From Gammaproteobacteria bacterium (lineage in GTDB: Bacteria; Pseudomonadota; Gammaproteobacteria; Pseudomonadales; Azotimanducaceae), in assembly GCA_030425195.1 (NCBI GenBank), contig JAUIAV010000004.1, forward strand, positions 124,001 to 188,000: a stretch of DNA of 64,000 nt. Direction: 5' to 3'. A program made the position numbers and the translations under genes. Of this stretch, positions 52,314-62,619 are shown in pieces; position 1 is the first letter of the stretch, and every line of letters starts with the position of its first letter. The notes under the pieces are model-generated. The model saw only the letters and a list, made by a program, of their open reading frames with translations. It was not told where the DNA came from and did not search any database.

Positions 52314-52855
52314 GCGTTCATCAGCGCGGCTACCTGTCTCGGCCCGGTCAGGGTTTCCCGGGCGACCAGACGCTGCTCCTCATCGAGCAGAACCAGCGCC
52401 GGAATCTGCCGGACGTCCAGGGAAAGACCGAGCGCCTGAGAAACGAGAAGCCTGTCCGGGTCCACATGATGATCGGCCGCATAGCGTCCGTAGTCGGGCA
52501 GATCGCCGCTGGGTCCGGGCAGACCGTCCGCCACCCAGAAGCCCTGGTAGGCGGAATCTCTGAGGGCGTCTTCGAAGGCCGGCAGAACGCTCCTGCAGAT
52601 CGGACATTCGCTGGAGACGAACAGGAGCGCGCAAGGCGCACCGCTGAAGGCCACCGGCGCGCCGGACAGCGACTCGAGTGCCTGGGCGGGAACCATCTGA
52701 CCGATCTGGATGCCCTCCCGGGCACGCGTCATACCGGCGGGACTCAGACGCTCGTGGAGAATTCCGACCTGACGGGCCAGGCTCAGCACGACGATGGCAA
52801 GGCCGATGAGCAGAATGAACTGCACCGCCGTGGCTATGGTCAGGAACGTCATCAT
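52301..52855 (-). CDS. MauD-like membrane-anchored thioredoxin-fold protein
   Basis: 184 residues: one N-terminal membrane helix (about 5-27), QVGILHERLSPAGMTRAREG (the MauD signature), and a periplasmic thioredoxin fold with Cys84-Pro-Ile-Cys87 (SSECPICRSV). MauD assists maturation of methylamine dehydrogenase small subunit, but no mau genes are nearby, so another disulfide client is likely. Its start overlaps the malonyl-CoA synthetase stop. Confidence 0.8.
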   Translation of the reverse strand: MMTFLTIATAVQFILLIGLAIVVLSLARQVGILHERLSPAGMTRAREGIQIGQMVPAQALESLSGAPVAFSGAPCALLFVSSECPICRSVLPAFEDALRDSAYQGFWVADGLPGPSGDLPDYGRYAADHHVDPDRLLVSQALGLSLDVRQIPALVLLDEEQRLVARETLTGPRQVAALMNAQPA

Positions 52856-54387
52856 GCCCCTTCCTCGAACAACGCCGCATGGATCGAGCGTAGCTGGTTC
52901 TTCTGAACCTTGCCCATGGCGTTGCGCGGCAGCTCCGGCACATTGATGACGCGCTTCGGCTGCTTGAACCGGGCGATCCGACCATCCAGCGCCGTATCGG
53001 TCTGCGCGACCGATACTTCCGCGCCTGCCGGCACCACGACCGCCACCACGCCCTCGCCGAAGTCCGCATGCGGCACGCCGATCACCGCGCTTTCCACCAC
53101 TTCCGGCATCTCGTCGAGCAGAACTTCGATTTCCTTCGGATAGACGTTGTATCCGCCGGAGATGATCATGTCCTTTTCCCGGCCGACGATGGTCACCCGG
53201 CCCGTCTCATCCATGAACGCCTGATCACCCGTGATGAAATATCCGTCGGGACGGAACTCCTCTGCCGTCTTTTCCGGCATCTGCCAGTAGCCGCAGAAGA
53301 CGTTGGGACCTCTGACCTCGATCACCCCTACCTCCCCGGTCGGTACGGGCCGGCCATCCTCCGTGGCGATACGCAGCTGCACGCCGGGGAGCGGAAACCC
53401 GACAGTCCCGGCGATCCGCTGGCCCACCAGCGGATTCGACACGTTCATCATGGTCTCGCTCATGCCGTAACGTTCGAGAATGCGGTGACCCGTGCGCGCT
53501 TCGAAAACCTCGAAGGTCTGGCTGGTCAGCGGGGCGGAGCCGGAGATGAAAAGGCGCATGTGGCTGCACAGGCCCGCATCGAAGTCTTCCCTGGCCAGCA
53601 GCCGGGTGTAGAAGGTCGGCACGCCCATCATCACCGTGGCCCGCGGCAGTGCGTCGATCACCTTTGAAGCGTCGAACCCGGACAGAAAGATCATCGGCGT
53701 GGCCTTCAGCATGGCGCAGTGCATGGCGATGAAAAGACCGTGCACGTGGAAGATCGGCAGCGCGTGGAGCAGCACGTCATCCTCCTGCCAGCCCCAGCAG
53801 TCGACGAGAACGACTCCGCTGACCGCCAGATTCTCGTGAGTGAGCATGGCCCCCTTGGAGCGTCCCGTCGTACCGGAGGTATAGAGAATGGCCGCCAGAT
53901 CCCGACCGCTGCGTTCGACCACCGGGATGGGCTGGCGCGGGTCCGGATCCAGCGCTGCCAGCGCATCCGTCAGCGAGCCCTGGCCGTCCACCCCCAGAGA
54001 ACGGATGTCCACCGCCGTCGCCTCCTGTGCCGCCAGATCCCGGAAAACTTGCTCCGCTCCGGGATCGCAGACGAACAGGCGCGGTGACGCATCTTTCAGG
54101 AAGTAGGCCACCTCGGTGGGCGTGTAGGCGGTGTTGATGGGGACATAGACCGCACCTGCACGCAGACAGCCCAGGTAGAGAGCGACGCTTTCCGGGGATT
54201 TACCCGCCTGCACCAGCACCCGGTCACCGGGCTCGACGGCCAGGCTCGCGAGCAACGCGGCGCAGTCCGCACTCTGACGCTCCAGATCCCCGTAGGTCAG
54301 GTCTTCGCCATCGTCCAGAATCAGCGCCGTGCCTTCCGGCTTCTGCTGAAAGGCATGACTGAGCAGCGCGAAGAAGTTTTCGTTCAT
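52852..54387 (-). CDS. matB: Malonyl-CoA synthetase
   Basis: 511 residues of the AMP-forming acyl-CoA synthetase family. The P-loop is YTSGTTGRSKGAML, then ERYGMSETMMNVSNP, where the ETMMNVSNP pattern is typical of MatB, GYFITGDQAFMDETGRV and a catalytic Lys in NAMGKVQKNQL. It makes malonyl-CoA from malonate, ATP and CoA. A malonyl-CoA decarboxylase or malonate transporter is not adjacent. Confidence 0.88.
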   Translation of the reverse strand: MNENFFALLSHAFQQKPEGTALILDDGEDLTYGDLERQSADCAALLASLAVEPGDRVLVQAGKSPESVALYLGCLRAGAVYVPINTAYTPTEVAYFLKDASPRLFVCDPGAEQVFRDLAAQEATAVDIRSLGVDGQGSLTDALAALDPDPRQPIPVVERSGRDLAAILYTSGTTGRSKGAMLTHENLAVSGVVLVDCWGWQEDDVLLHALPIFHVHGLFIAMHCAMLKATPMIFLSGFDASKVIDALPRATVMMGVPTFYTRLLAREDFDAGLCSHMRLFISGSAPLTSQTFEVFEARTGHRILERYGMSETMMNVSNPLVGQRIAGTVGFPLPGVQLRIATEDGRPVPTGEVGVIEVRGPNVFCGYWQMPEKTAEEFRPDGYFITGDQAFMDETGRVTIVGREKDMIISGGYNVYPKEIEVLLDEMPEVVESAVIGVPHADFGEGVVAVVVPAGAEVSVAQTDTALDGRIARFKQPKRVINVPELPRNAMGKVQKNQLRSIHAALFEEGA

Positions 54388-54526
54388 CGGGGTACGTTCA
54401 TCCGGCGGGGTAGTCAGTTTAGGGTGCCCGTGCGGAAGACGCCATCGAACAGTCTGCCACTTCGGCGGTCCAAACAGGTACTCTTGACGGACCCAGCCTC
54501 ACCCGCTGCATTGGGGAAAGACGGAC

Positions 54527-55621
54527 TTGCGATTCTTCTCACTGCCAGGCCTCGCGCTCAGTCTGCTGCTGACCGGCTGTGGCGATGCCGGTTCCTCTGG
54601 AGCCGGCGGCGCGCCGGGCTTCAGTCGTGGGCCTACGTTCGTGATTACCGCGCCGGCCACCATCCGCGAGATCCGGGACGAAGTGGAGGCCATCGGCACG
54701 ACCCGGGCAAACGAGTCGGTGACCATTGCCGCCAAACTCACGGATACCGTCAGCCGGGTGAACTTCGAAGACGGTCAGTTCGTGAATGCCGGCGACGTGC
54801 TGGTGGAGCTCACCAACCGGGAACAGTCGGCGCTGCTCGACGAGGCTGAAGCCAACCTTCAGGATGCCCGCAATCAGGCGCGCCGGCTGGAGTCCATGGC
54901 CGCAGACAACCTGGTCCCCCTTTCCGAGCGGGATGCGGCCAATGCCCGGCTGGCCGCTGCCGACGCCAGATACCAGTCCATCGTCGCCAGACTGGAGGAC
55001 CGGCTGATCCGGGCTCCCTTTTCCGGGCTGCTGGGTTTCCGGGAGGTGAGCGAAGGTACGCTGGTCACGCCCGGCAGCCGGATCACCACGCTGGACGATA
55101 TCTCGCTGATCAAGCTCGATTTCTCGATCCCCGAGGTGCATCTCAATCTGGTTCGGCGCGGACTGACGCTGGTGGCGCAGAGCTCCGCCTATCCGGGACG
55201 GACCTTTTCCGCCACCGTACGCACCGTGGGCTCCCGCATCGATGAGAATACCCGGGCCGCCACTGTTCGGGCCCACATCGACAACCCGGACCTGGTGCTG
55301 AAGCCGGGCATGCTGCTCACGGTGCACCTGACCACCGCAACCCGCCAGGCGCTGATGGTACCCGAAGCCGCTCTCCTTCAGCGGTCGTCTCAGGCATTCG
55401 TCTTCACCATCGAAGACGGCCGGGCGAGCATGCGTCAGGTCCAGCCCGGCGCCCGGCGAGATGGCTGGGTGGAGGTGGAGTCCGGGCTCAGCGAAGCGGA
55501 AACGGTGGTCACCGAAGGCGTGATCAAGATCCGGGATGGATCACCCGTCACCACGGACCGGATCGCCACCGGCCCGGATGCGGACCGCAGGCCCGGGCCG
55601 GAAGGCCCCGGAGGCAGCTGA
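54527..55621 (+). CDS. RND efflux periplasmic adaptor, lipoprotein
   Basis: TTG start with GGGGAAAG upstream; 364 residues. The lipobox is LLLTGCGDA. Lipoyl halves (VNFEDGQFVNAGDVLVEL and RLIRAPFSGLLGFREVSEG) flank a coiled hairpin; the beta-barrel and membrane-proximal domains follow. This is the MFP/HlyD_D23 type that partners HAE1 pumps. The pump gene starts 2 bp on; a TolC-like outer channel is not in the window. Confidence 0.92.
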   Translation: MRFFSLPGLALSLLLTGCGDAGSSGAGGAPGFSRGPTFVITAPATIREIRDEVEAIGTTRANESVTIAAKLTDTVSRVNFEDGQFVNAGDVLVELTNREQSALLDEAEANLQDARNQARRLESMAADNLVPLSERDAANARLAAADARYQSIVARLEDRLIRAPFSGLLGFREVSEGTLVTPGSRITTLDDISLIKLDFSIPEVHLNLVRRGLTLVAQSSAYPGRTFSATVRTVGSRIDENTRAATVRAHIDNPDLVLKPGMLLTVHLTTATRQALMVPEAALLQRSSQAFVFTIEDGRASMRQVQPGARRDGWVEVESGLSEAETVVTEGVIKIRDGSPVTTDRIATGPDADRRPGPEGPGGS

Positions 55622-55623
55622 GC

Positions 55624-58600
55624 ATGTGGCTCTCCGATATCTCCGTACGGCGTCCGGTCTTCGCGACCGTCATCAGCCTCATGCTGGTGGCCTTCGGCGC
55701 TCTGTCGTTCAACTACCTTCCGCTCCGGGAGTATCCGGACATCAACTCGCCGACGGTATCCGTCAGCACCACCTACGTCGGGGCATCGGCCGACGTGATC
55801 GAGACACGCATTACCCAGGTGATCGAGGACCAGATCAGCGGCATCGAGGGGATCAAGACCATCCGCTCGACCAGCCGTGACGAGGTATCCAACGTGAACG
55901 TCGAGTTCCAGCTCGACCGCAACATCGACGAAGCCGCCAACGACGTGCGCGACCGGGTCTCCCGGGTGCTCGGCCGGCTGCCGCAGGACGTGGAGCCGCC
56001 CATCGTGGCCAAGGCCGATTCGGACGCCAGGCCGGTGATGTATCTGAACATCTCCAGCACTGAGCTCGCGCTCATGGATCTGCACGACTACGTGGAGCGC
56101 TATATCGTCGACCGGTTTGCCGTCATTCCGGGAGTTTCCACCGTGGAGGCCAGCGGTGGCGCCAAACCGTCCATGCGGATCTGGCTGGACCGGCTCGCGC
56201 TCGCCGCCCGTCAGCTCACAGTCACCGACATCGAAACTGCACTCCGCCGGGAAAATCTGGAACTGCCGGCGGGGCGCATCGAAAGCGACTCCATGGAGTT
56301 CCGCGTCCGCCTGGAGCGCAGCTATCAGACGCCGGAAGACTTCCGGGCGCTGGTCATCCGCCGTGGCGACGACGGACATCTGATCCGTCTCGGGGAGGTG
56401 GCGAACGTGGAACTCGCGCCCCGGAACACGCGTGAGACCTTCCGCTCCAACGGCCAGACCACCGTGGGCATGCGCATTTCCAAGCAGTCCACCGCCAACA
56501 CGCTCGAGATGCTGGAAGCGGTGAAAGCAGAGATCGAGCGCATTCAGGACACCCTGCCCGAGCACATGGAACTGATCCCCAGCCAGGACGATTCTCTGTT
56601 CATCCGGGAGGCGATCAATTCCGTCTACCAGACCATCGCCGTGACCACCGTGCTCGTCAGCATCGTCATCTTCGCCTTCCTCGGCACCTTCCGGACCATG
56701 CTGATTCCCGCCGTCACCATCCCCATCTGCCTGATCTCCGCCTTCATCGCCCTGGCGGCGTTCGGCTTCTCGGTGAACCTGATCACGCTGCTCGCGCTCG
56801 TGCTGTGCATCGGCCTGGTGGTTGACGATGCCATCGTCGTGCTGGAAAACATCTACCGACGGATCGAGAAGGGTGAGGAGCCGCTGCTCGCTGCCTACAA
56901 AGGTGCCCGCCAGGTCGCTTTCGCCGTGGTCGCCACCACTGCCGTGCTCGTGGCCGTCTTCACACCCATCATCTTTCTGGAAGACAACCTGGGCGTGATC
57001 TTCAGTGAGCTGGCGGTGACGATCAGCGCCGCCGTGATCTTCTCCAGCGTTCTGGCCCTGACGCTGACGCCGGTCCTGTGCTCGAAGTTTCTGTCGCAGA
57101 AGACGACGGTGAATCCGTTCACCCGGGTGGTGCACCGCCTGTTCGAACGGTTCGAGGCCGGTTATCAGACCGTGCTGAACCGGTTTCTCGCCCACAGCTG
57201 GCTCGCCGTGGTGATCACCGTGGCCGTGCTGGCAGGCACCGGCTGGCTCCTGACCCATGTCCCCCAGGAGTACGCACCCGGAGAAGATCAGGGGGCCTTC
57301 TTCGCCCGTGTCCTTGCACCGGAGGGCACCGGCATCAACCGCATGATCGAATACATGGACCATCTCGAGACACCGCTGCAGCAGATGCGGGACGAGGGCC
57401 AGGTTCAGCGGGTGGTCTCCCGGGTACCGGCCTTCGGCAGCTCATCGCCGAACACGGGCATGTTCATCGTCAGCATGATGCCCTGGATGGAACGCTCCCT
57501 CAGCACCCAGGAAGCCGTGGATCGGGCCGGAGCGTACTGGCAGCAGGTCCCGGGTGTGCGTGCCTTCGCCTTCGTGCGGTCCGGCCTTTCCCGTGGCGGT
57601 GGCGACCTGCCCGTTCAGTTCGTCCTCGGCGGGCCCAACTACGAAACGCTGGCGGAATGGCGGGACATCCTGATTGAGCGGGCCGAGTCCTATCCCGGGC
57701 TGATACGGATCGACAGTGACTTCAAGGAAACACAGCCACAGGTGGTGGTCCGGGTGGACAAGAACCGGGCCGCCGACCTCGGCGTTTCAGTGGAAACCAT
57801 CGGGCGGACGCTGGCGGCCATGATGAGCGAGCAGCGGGTCACCACGTTCGTCCAGGATGGGGAAGAGTACGACGTGATCCTTCAGGCCCGTGAGGATCAG
57901 CGCGCCACCGCCAACGACCTTCAGAACATCTACGTGCGGTCGACGACCACCGGCGGCCTGATCCCGCTCGCCAACCTGATCTACCTGGAGGAAACCGCGG
58001 GTGCCGCCAACCTCAACCGCTACAACCGTCTTCGCGCCATCACCATCAGTGCCAATCTCGCGTCCGGCCATGCGCTCGGTGATGCACTCGCCTTCCTGGA
58101 GAACGTGGTGGCGAGCGAGCTGCCGGAGTTCGCGCAGATCGACTACAAGGGTGAGTCACTCGAATACAAGGAAGCTTCCGGCAGTCTGGCATTCACGTTC
58201 GGGATCGCCATGCTCATCGTATTTCTCGTGCTGGCCGCGCAGTTCGAGAGCTTCATCCACCCGTTCGTGATTCTGCTCACCGTGCCCATGGCCCTGGCCG
58301 GTGCGCTGCTCGGCCTGTATGTGACCGGCTCCACCCTCAACATCTACAGCCAGATCGGCGTGGTCATGCTCATCGGCATCGCGGCCAAGAACGGCGTGCT
58401 CATCGTCGAGTTCATCAATCAGCTCAGAGACGCGGGCAGAGGCTTCGAGGAAGCGATCACGGAAGCCGCGGGCATCCGTCTGCGGCCCGTGATCATGACC
58501 ACCATCGCCACCCTGATGGGCTCCATACCTCTGATGCTCGCAACCGGCGCAGGCTCCGCCGGCCGCAACATGCTCGGCATCGTCATCTTCTCCGGCGTCT

Positions 58601-58722
58601 CGCTGGCAACGCTGCTGACGCTCTTCATCGTGCCGGCGTTCTACAGGCTCCTGGCCCGGAACACGAACTCACCACGGACCATCGCCAGGCGCCTGGAAGC
58701 CCTGACAACGCCCGGCGGCTAG
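55624..58722 (+). CDS. RND multidrug efflux pump (HAE1 family)
   Basis: 1032 residues, the usual AcrB length, with 12 membrane segments and two large periplasmic loops (about 30-335 and 560-860). The proton-relay acids are in LCIGLVVDDAIVVLENIYRR. Other family marks are LREYPDINSPTVSVSTTY and ATPVGAKNGVL-like GIAAKNGVLIVEF. It closely resembles the MexI/MdtB-type group. It exports hydrophobic compounds with H+ antiport. Confidence 0.95.
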   Translation: MWLSDISVRRPVFATVISLMLVAFGALSFNYLPLREYPDINSPTVSVSTTYVGASADVIETRITQVIEDQISGIEGIKTIRSTSRDEVSNVNVEFQLDRNIDEAANDVRDRVSRVLGRLPQDVEPPIVAKADSDARPVMYLNISSTELALMDLHDYVERYIVDRFAVIPGVSTVEASGGAKPSMRIWLDRLALAARQLTVTDIETALRRENLELPAGRIESDSMEFRVRLERSYQTPEDFRALVIRRGDDGHLIRLGEVANVELAPRNTRETFRSNGQTTVGMRISKQSTANTLEMLEAVKAEIERIQDTLPEHMELIPSQDDSLFIREAINSVYQTIAVTTVLVSIVIFAFLGTFRTMLIPAVTIPICLISAFIALAAFGFSVNLITLLALVLCIGLVVDDAIVVLENIYRRIEKGEEPLLAAYKGARQVAFAVVATTAVLVAVFTPIIFLEDNLGVIFSELAVTISAAVIFSSVLALTLTPVLCSKFLSQKTTVNPFTRVVHRLFERFEAGYQTVLNRFLAHSWLAVVITVAVLAGTGWLLTHVPQEYAPGEDQGAFFARVLAPEGTGINRMIEYMDHLETPLQQMRDEGQVQRVVSRVPAFGSSSPNTGMFIVSMMPWMERSLSTQEAVDRAGAYWQQVPGVRAFAFVRSGLSRGGGDLPVQFVLGGPNYETLAEWRDILIERAESYPGLIRIDSDFKETQPQVVVRVDKNRAADLGVSVETIGRTLAAMMSEQRVTTFVQDGEEYDVILQAREDQRATANDLQNIYVRSTTTGGLIPLANLIYLEETAGAANLNRYNRLRAITISANLASGHALGDALAFLENVVASELPEFAQIDYKGESLEYKEASGSLAFTFGIAMLIVFLVLAAQFESFIHPFVILLTVPMALAGALLGLYVTGSTLNIYSQIGVVMLIGIAAKNGVLIVEFINQLRDAGRGFEEAITEAAGIRLRPVIMTTIATLMGSIPLMLATGAGSAGRNMLGIVIFSGVSLATLLTLFIVPAFYRLLARNTNSPRTIARRLEALTTPGG

Positions 58723-61334
58723 CGCACCTTGCGCTCGGCGGGACCATACTTGCCTTCCGGAGGATCGATGACCGCACCGAAGCTGATGGCGTTGGACAGC
58801 AGCCGTTGCCCCACCCACCAGACTGCCCGGAAAGCCGGCGCGTCCGCAAAAGCAATGATCACGCCTTCGCCTTTCGGCACCGCCAGCAGTGCCGGGGTGC
58901 CGCTGAGGGTATCCGCAAAACCCTCCGGCAGATAGCCTGAGACCAGCGGTTTCTCCGTGTAGGCACCGACGACCGTGAACGGGTTGTCCCAGGGTGCTTT
59001 CAGAACCGTGGTCCCCCGCCGCATCAACCCGACCGTGCCGGGCCGGATGCCGAAGCTCAGAGGATGCGAATCGTCCAGCTTCACGCTGAGGATCGCGCCT
59101 CCAACCTGCTGAGCACCATCCCTGGCTGCCATCTCACCATAAGGCCACTGCTTCTTTTCCGGGTCGGGCAGTCCGGGGTCCGGCAGCCAGCCCATGCGCT
59201 GCGCCAGGTCCGCGGCACGCCGGACCAGAATCAGCACCCCACCGGCTTCAGTCCAGCGGTCGACCATCTCCCCGAGGACTGCCAGCGATTCCCCGGCTTC
59301 CTCGTAATCCCCGTCCGCAATGATCAGATGGGTGTGGCGGTTGAGAGCCGCCTCATCCAGCAGTGCCGGGTCTATCATCGTGACCGGGTAACCGAGCCGC
59401 CGATCCAGGGCATGCCAGATGCTCCCGGCAGACAGAGGGTTTACCGGACGGCCCGCCAGCATGGCCACCCGGGCAGGTATGAGCGGCCGCAGGCGCGGAC
59501 TGCCCAGATCCGGGCCGGAGTCTGATCGGCCGCTGTCCAGACCCACCAGAGGCGCATCACCCGCGGCAACCCGCGTCAGAAAATCCCGCTTGAGCGCTTC
59601 CATGTCCGGGACGTCGGACTCGTGAATGACGACGGCCCCCGGGCGGAAGCGGACGGGTTCGCCGTCGCTGGTGGACTCGAACGCCCGGAGCGCGACCCTG
59701 CCCCGAACCCCCTGGGACTGAAGGCGGGCCAGGACCATGGGTGCGTGAAAATCGTCCCAGGGCAGAACCCAGGCCTTTGCATCCCGTCGACCGCTGACGC
59801 CGTAGTTGCGGTTCACCCGGCTCTCCGTATCCAGTCGGGATGGAACGCGGGACAGCGGACTCGCCTGCACGCCGAACGCACTCGGCAACGACCAGGCGGA
59901 CACGTCGTAGAAGGTGGAATCCTCGAAGCTGGTGACGTTCTGAAACAGCGTCTGAGTCAACGGAGCCTGGGAACCGAGCACGGGCACCACCCAGGCTCTG
60001 CCGGGCGCATAGCTCACGCCGCCGGCGGTGACCGGCTCGGTGAGGCCGAACACGGACAATCCCTGCCCCTTGATCAGATCGACCATCGCCGCCGCGCGGC
60101 TGGGATCGCCGCCATCGTCGAAGATCCAGGCGCCGGGAAGCCCGGAGGGCACATGCTTCCGCTCCTGGAAATCGGCGCGGAACGCGCGCAGATCGGTCCC
60201 CATCTCCTGGACCCCTTCGAGGGTGGAAAGGGTGCTGATGACATGATTGTGCACGGACATGGGCAGGGTGATCCGACCATGCTGCGTGTTCAGCACCCGG
60301 CCAAGAGTGCTCGCCTGCTCGAACAGCACGCCGACCGTTCCCTGCAGATCCGGCCAGGTGGATCCTTTACCCGGATAGAAGTCGTCGAAGGACTCACCGC
60401 TGTAGTACAGACGTCCGGCCCGATCCAGCGCCCGGGCATGAAACGCCCCCAGCCGTTCCGTCAGGGAGCGGTTTTCCGCAGGGATATAGGGATGCCACCG
60501 GGATTCCACTCCCGGCTGAAAGAAAAACGTTCTGTCACTGCCCATCTCGTGATGATCCGTCATCACCAGAGGCTGATATTCCTGCAGGAAGCGGACCCGA
60601 TTCACGGTTTCCGGCTGCTGGAGCAGCAGCCAGTCCCTGTTCAGATCGAAGAAGTAGTGATTACCGCGACCGGTGGGCCAGGCTTCCGTGCGCTCACGGT
60701 GAATGGGATCGGCAACAGGCACCCGCCCGGCCGCCTGATTGGCCCAGGTGGTGAAGCGTCCATAGCCGTCCGGATTCAGGGCGGGATCGATCATGATCAC
60801 CGTGTTCCGAAGCAGCTCTCGAACCGACTCCTCACCGCTCGCCGCCAGATACCAGGCCACCGCCATCGCCGCCTGAACCCCGCTGGCCTCGTCACCGTGA
60901 ATGCTGTAGCCGTGCCAGGTGAAAACGGGCGCATCGGGCTCGTTGGCCAGATGGGTCCGCTGCACTTCGGAAAGCCGGTCCAGGTTGCGGACGGAAGAGA
61001 TGATGGCCGTGATCTGTCGCCGTCCTTCATGGGTTCTTCCGAGATCGACGAGCCGGACTTTCGGAGACATCTCCGCCAGCGCCTCGAACCAGGCCACCAC
61101 CAGGTCGTGCCGGGCGAGCGCACTGCCGAGGGTGTGTCCGAGCACGGACTCCGGTCTGGGAACCGTCTCGTCGTAGCCCACATCCGGGTCAACGGGCGGA
61201 AAATAATCCTCTATCGATACATGATCCGGATGCGCAAACACGCCTCGCGCAGGATCGGCTGCATGGCTGAGCGCCGGCAGAATCACCGGAAGGACGACAG
61301 AGAGAACCAGAGCGGTCTTCAGTATGGTGTGCAT
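58719..61334 (-). CDS. M14-family zinc carboxypeptidase, secreted
   Basis: 871 residues with a signal peptide (about 1-26). The zinc ligands are in HGYSIHGDEASGVQ (HxxE, His and Glu about 143-146) and the His pair in MTDHHEMGSD. The domain occupies about 60-400; the remaining 470 residues include a Rossmann-like region similar to glutamine-amidotransferase-type tails. Family members cleave C-terminal residues from peptides outside the cytoplasm. It is convergent with the RND pump, sharing the CTAG of both stops. Confidence 0.85.
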   Translation of the reverse strand: MHTILKTALVLSVVLPVILPALSHAADPARGVFAHPDHVSIEDYFPPVDPDVGYDETVPRPESVLGHTLGSALARHDLVVAWFEALAEMSPKVRLVDLGRTHEGRRQITAIISSVRNLDRLSEVQRTHLANEPDAPVFTWHGYSIHGDEASGVQAAMAVAWYLAASGEESVRELLRNTVIMIDPALNPDGYGRFTTWANQAAGRVPVADPIHRERTEAWPTGRGNHYFFDLNRDWLLLQQPETVNRVRFLQEYQPLVMTDHHEMGSDRTFFFQPGVESRWHPYIPAENRSLTERLGAFHARALDRAGRLYYSGESFDDFYPGKGSTWPDLQGTVGVLFEQASTLGRVLNTQHGRITLPMSVHNHVISTLSTLEGVQEMGTDLRAFRADFQERKHVPSGLPGAWIFDDGGDPSRAAAMVDLIKGQGLSVFGLTEPVTAGGVSYAPGRAWVVPVLGSQAPLTQTLFQNVTSFEDSTFYDVSAWSLPSAFGVQASPLSRVPSRLDTESRVNRNYGVSGRRDAKAWVLPWDDFHAPMVLARLQSQGVRGRVALRAFESTSDGEPVRFRPGAVVIHESDVPDMEALKRDFLTRVAAGDAPLVGLDSGRSDSGPDLGSPRLRPLIPARVAMLAGRPVNPLSAGSIWHALDRRLGYPVTMIDPALLDEAALNRHTHLIIADGDYEEAGESLAVLGEMVDRWTEAGGVLILVRRAADLAQRMGWLPDPGLPDPEKKQWPYGEMAARDGAQQVGGAILSVKLDDSHPLSFGIRPGTVGLMRRGTTVLKAPWDNPFTVVGAYTEKPLVSGYLPEGFADTLSGTPALLAVPKGEGVIIAFADAPAFRAVWWVGQRLLSNAISFGAVIDPPEGKYGPAERKVR

Positions 61335-61463
61335 TCAGGCCCCATGTGCGCGGACCGCCGGAGGCGGGATTGCGATTGACTTGACTGAGAGGGTGGTTAA
61401 TTCTCACCACGCACCCGAACAGGGTCAAACGGGGCCTGGAAATGGAAGGGGGACCACAGGCAC

Positions 61464-62192
61464 TTGCAGCTGCTCAGCTTCAGAACCGGGGACGAGGTAT
61501 CCTTCGGTGCTCTGATCGAGGGTCGCGTCGTCGATCTCGGTCGACACCTGCCCGAATACGATTCTCTCAGAGCGCTCCTCGAGGCGAACGGTATCGTCCG
61601 TGCGCTCGATACTGCAGCCGAGGTCTCGCCGGATTACCGTCTTGACAAGGTCGACCTCCTCGCTCCCCTCCCTGATGCGGCGCGTCTGCTGTGCGTTTTC
61701 GATGACGCGCGGGATGAGCCGGTGAGCGTGGATCCGAAGTTCATCCGGGGTCACGGCCGGCCTCTGCGTCTGCCGGAGGGGGATACGAAGCCTGTCGCCG
61801 CCGGCGTGGCGGTTGCCGTTTCCACGACGCACGAAGACATGGCCGTTCTCGGCTTCTGCCTGTTGACCTACCTGTCACCCGCTCTGCTTGCTGCCGGGCC
61901 CTGGCTCACCACGCCGGAAGCGCTGCCCGGGGATCAGACATTCTCGCTCAGAGTGCAGGTGGATGATCAGAGCGCTGAACTCGAGCTGCCCGTGCCCGGG
62001 GAGTCCGCGCTGGCCCTGGCCGGGGAACGCTCTCTGGAAAGCGGCGACATGATCGCCTTCCTCCACTATCTTCCTGATCTGAAGGCCGGGGCAGGCAGCC
62101 GCATAGAGCTGGACTGTCCGCCGCTGGGCACGCTGCTCAGCCCGGTGGAGGAACAGCCGCCCGAAGACGCAACAGGAGGAAATCCGTCATGA
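61464..62192 (+). CDS. Degenerate fumarylacetoacetate hydrolase-like protein
   Basis: TTG start; 242 residues. The N-terminal part (LLSFRTGDEVSFGALIEGRVVDLG; VDLLAPLPDAARLLCVFDD, cited by its ends) is that of FAH family proteins, and AGPWLTTPEALPGDQTFSLRV matches a later FAH strand. The central stretch with the metal-binding Glu-x-Glu and Asp is missing or replaced, so no hydrolase activity is expected. Its stop overlaps the DUF385-like gene (ATGA). Confidence 0.6.
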   Translation: MQLLSFRTGDEVSFGALIEGRVVDLGRHLPEYDSLRALLEANGIVRALDTAAEVSPDYRLDKVDLLAPLPDAARLLCVFDDARDEPVSVDPKFIRGHGRPLRLPEGDTKPVAAGVAVAVSTTHEDMAVLGFCLLTYLSPALLAAGPWLTTPEALPGDQTFSLRVQVDDQSAELELPVPGESALALAGERSLESGDMIAFLHYLPDLKAGAGSRIELDCPPLGTLLSPVEEQPPEDATGGNPS

Positions 62193-62605
62193 AGATTCTG
62201 AAAATCGCCGGCATTCTGCTGGTGGTATACGTGGGCATCGTGGTCCTGTTCGAATCCCTGATCGGTTACTTCCAGCCGAGCGATGGCAACACCCTCGTCA
62301 TCACGACCACGGATGCGGACGGTCGGAAGAATGACCGGGTTCTGTCCGCCATCGAGGACGAAGGCACGCTGTATGTAGCTGCAAATCACTGGCCGAGAGC
62401 CTGGTTCCGCGCGGTGCAGGAGAATCCCGAGGTCGCCATCATTCACGGCGACACCCGGGGCGACTTCGTGGCGGTACCGGTCTCCGACGACGTGCACGAG
62501 CGTCTCGACACCCAGGTGCAGCCGCTGCCGCTGCTCGTGCGCTTTCTGACCGGCTTTCCGCCCCGCTATTTCGTCCGCCTCGACCCGGTAGTCGCCGGCG
62601 GCTGA
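62189..62605 (+). CDS. Deazaflavin-type nitroreductase (DUF385)-like protein
   Basis: 138 residues with an N-terminal hydrophobic segment (about 5-22), then a split-barrel: TLVITTTDADGRKNDRVLSAIEDEGTLYVAANHWPRAWFRAVQENPEV, cited by LYVAANHWPRAWF and VQENPEV. That pattern is the DUF385/Ddn fold that binds F420 or FMN. The anchor is unusual for the family. It is translated with the FAH-like gene. Confidence 0.7.
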   Translation: MKILKIAGILLVVYVGIVVLFESLIGYFQPSDGNTLVITTTDADGRKNDRVLSAIEDEGTLYVAANHWPRAWFRAVQENPEVAIIHGDTRGDFVAVPVSDDVHERLDTQVQPLPLLVRFLTGFPPRYFVRLDPVVAGG

Positions 62606-62619
62606 ACAGGGGCCCCGCC

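Noticed and set aside
55435-57363. 642-codon open frame on the minus strand
   Set aside because: Antisense to the RND adaptor and pump; composition (His/Asp/Gln-rich) is that of a reverse-strand shadow.
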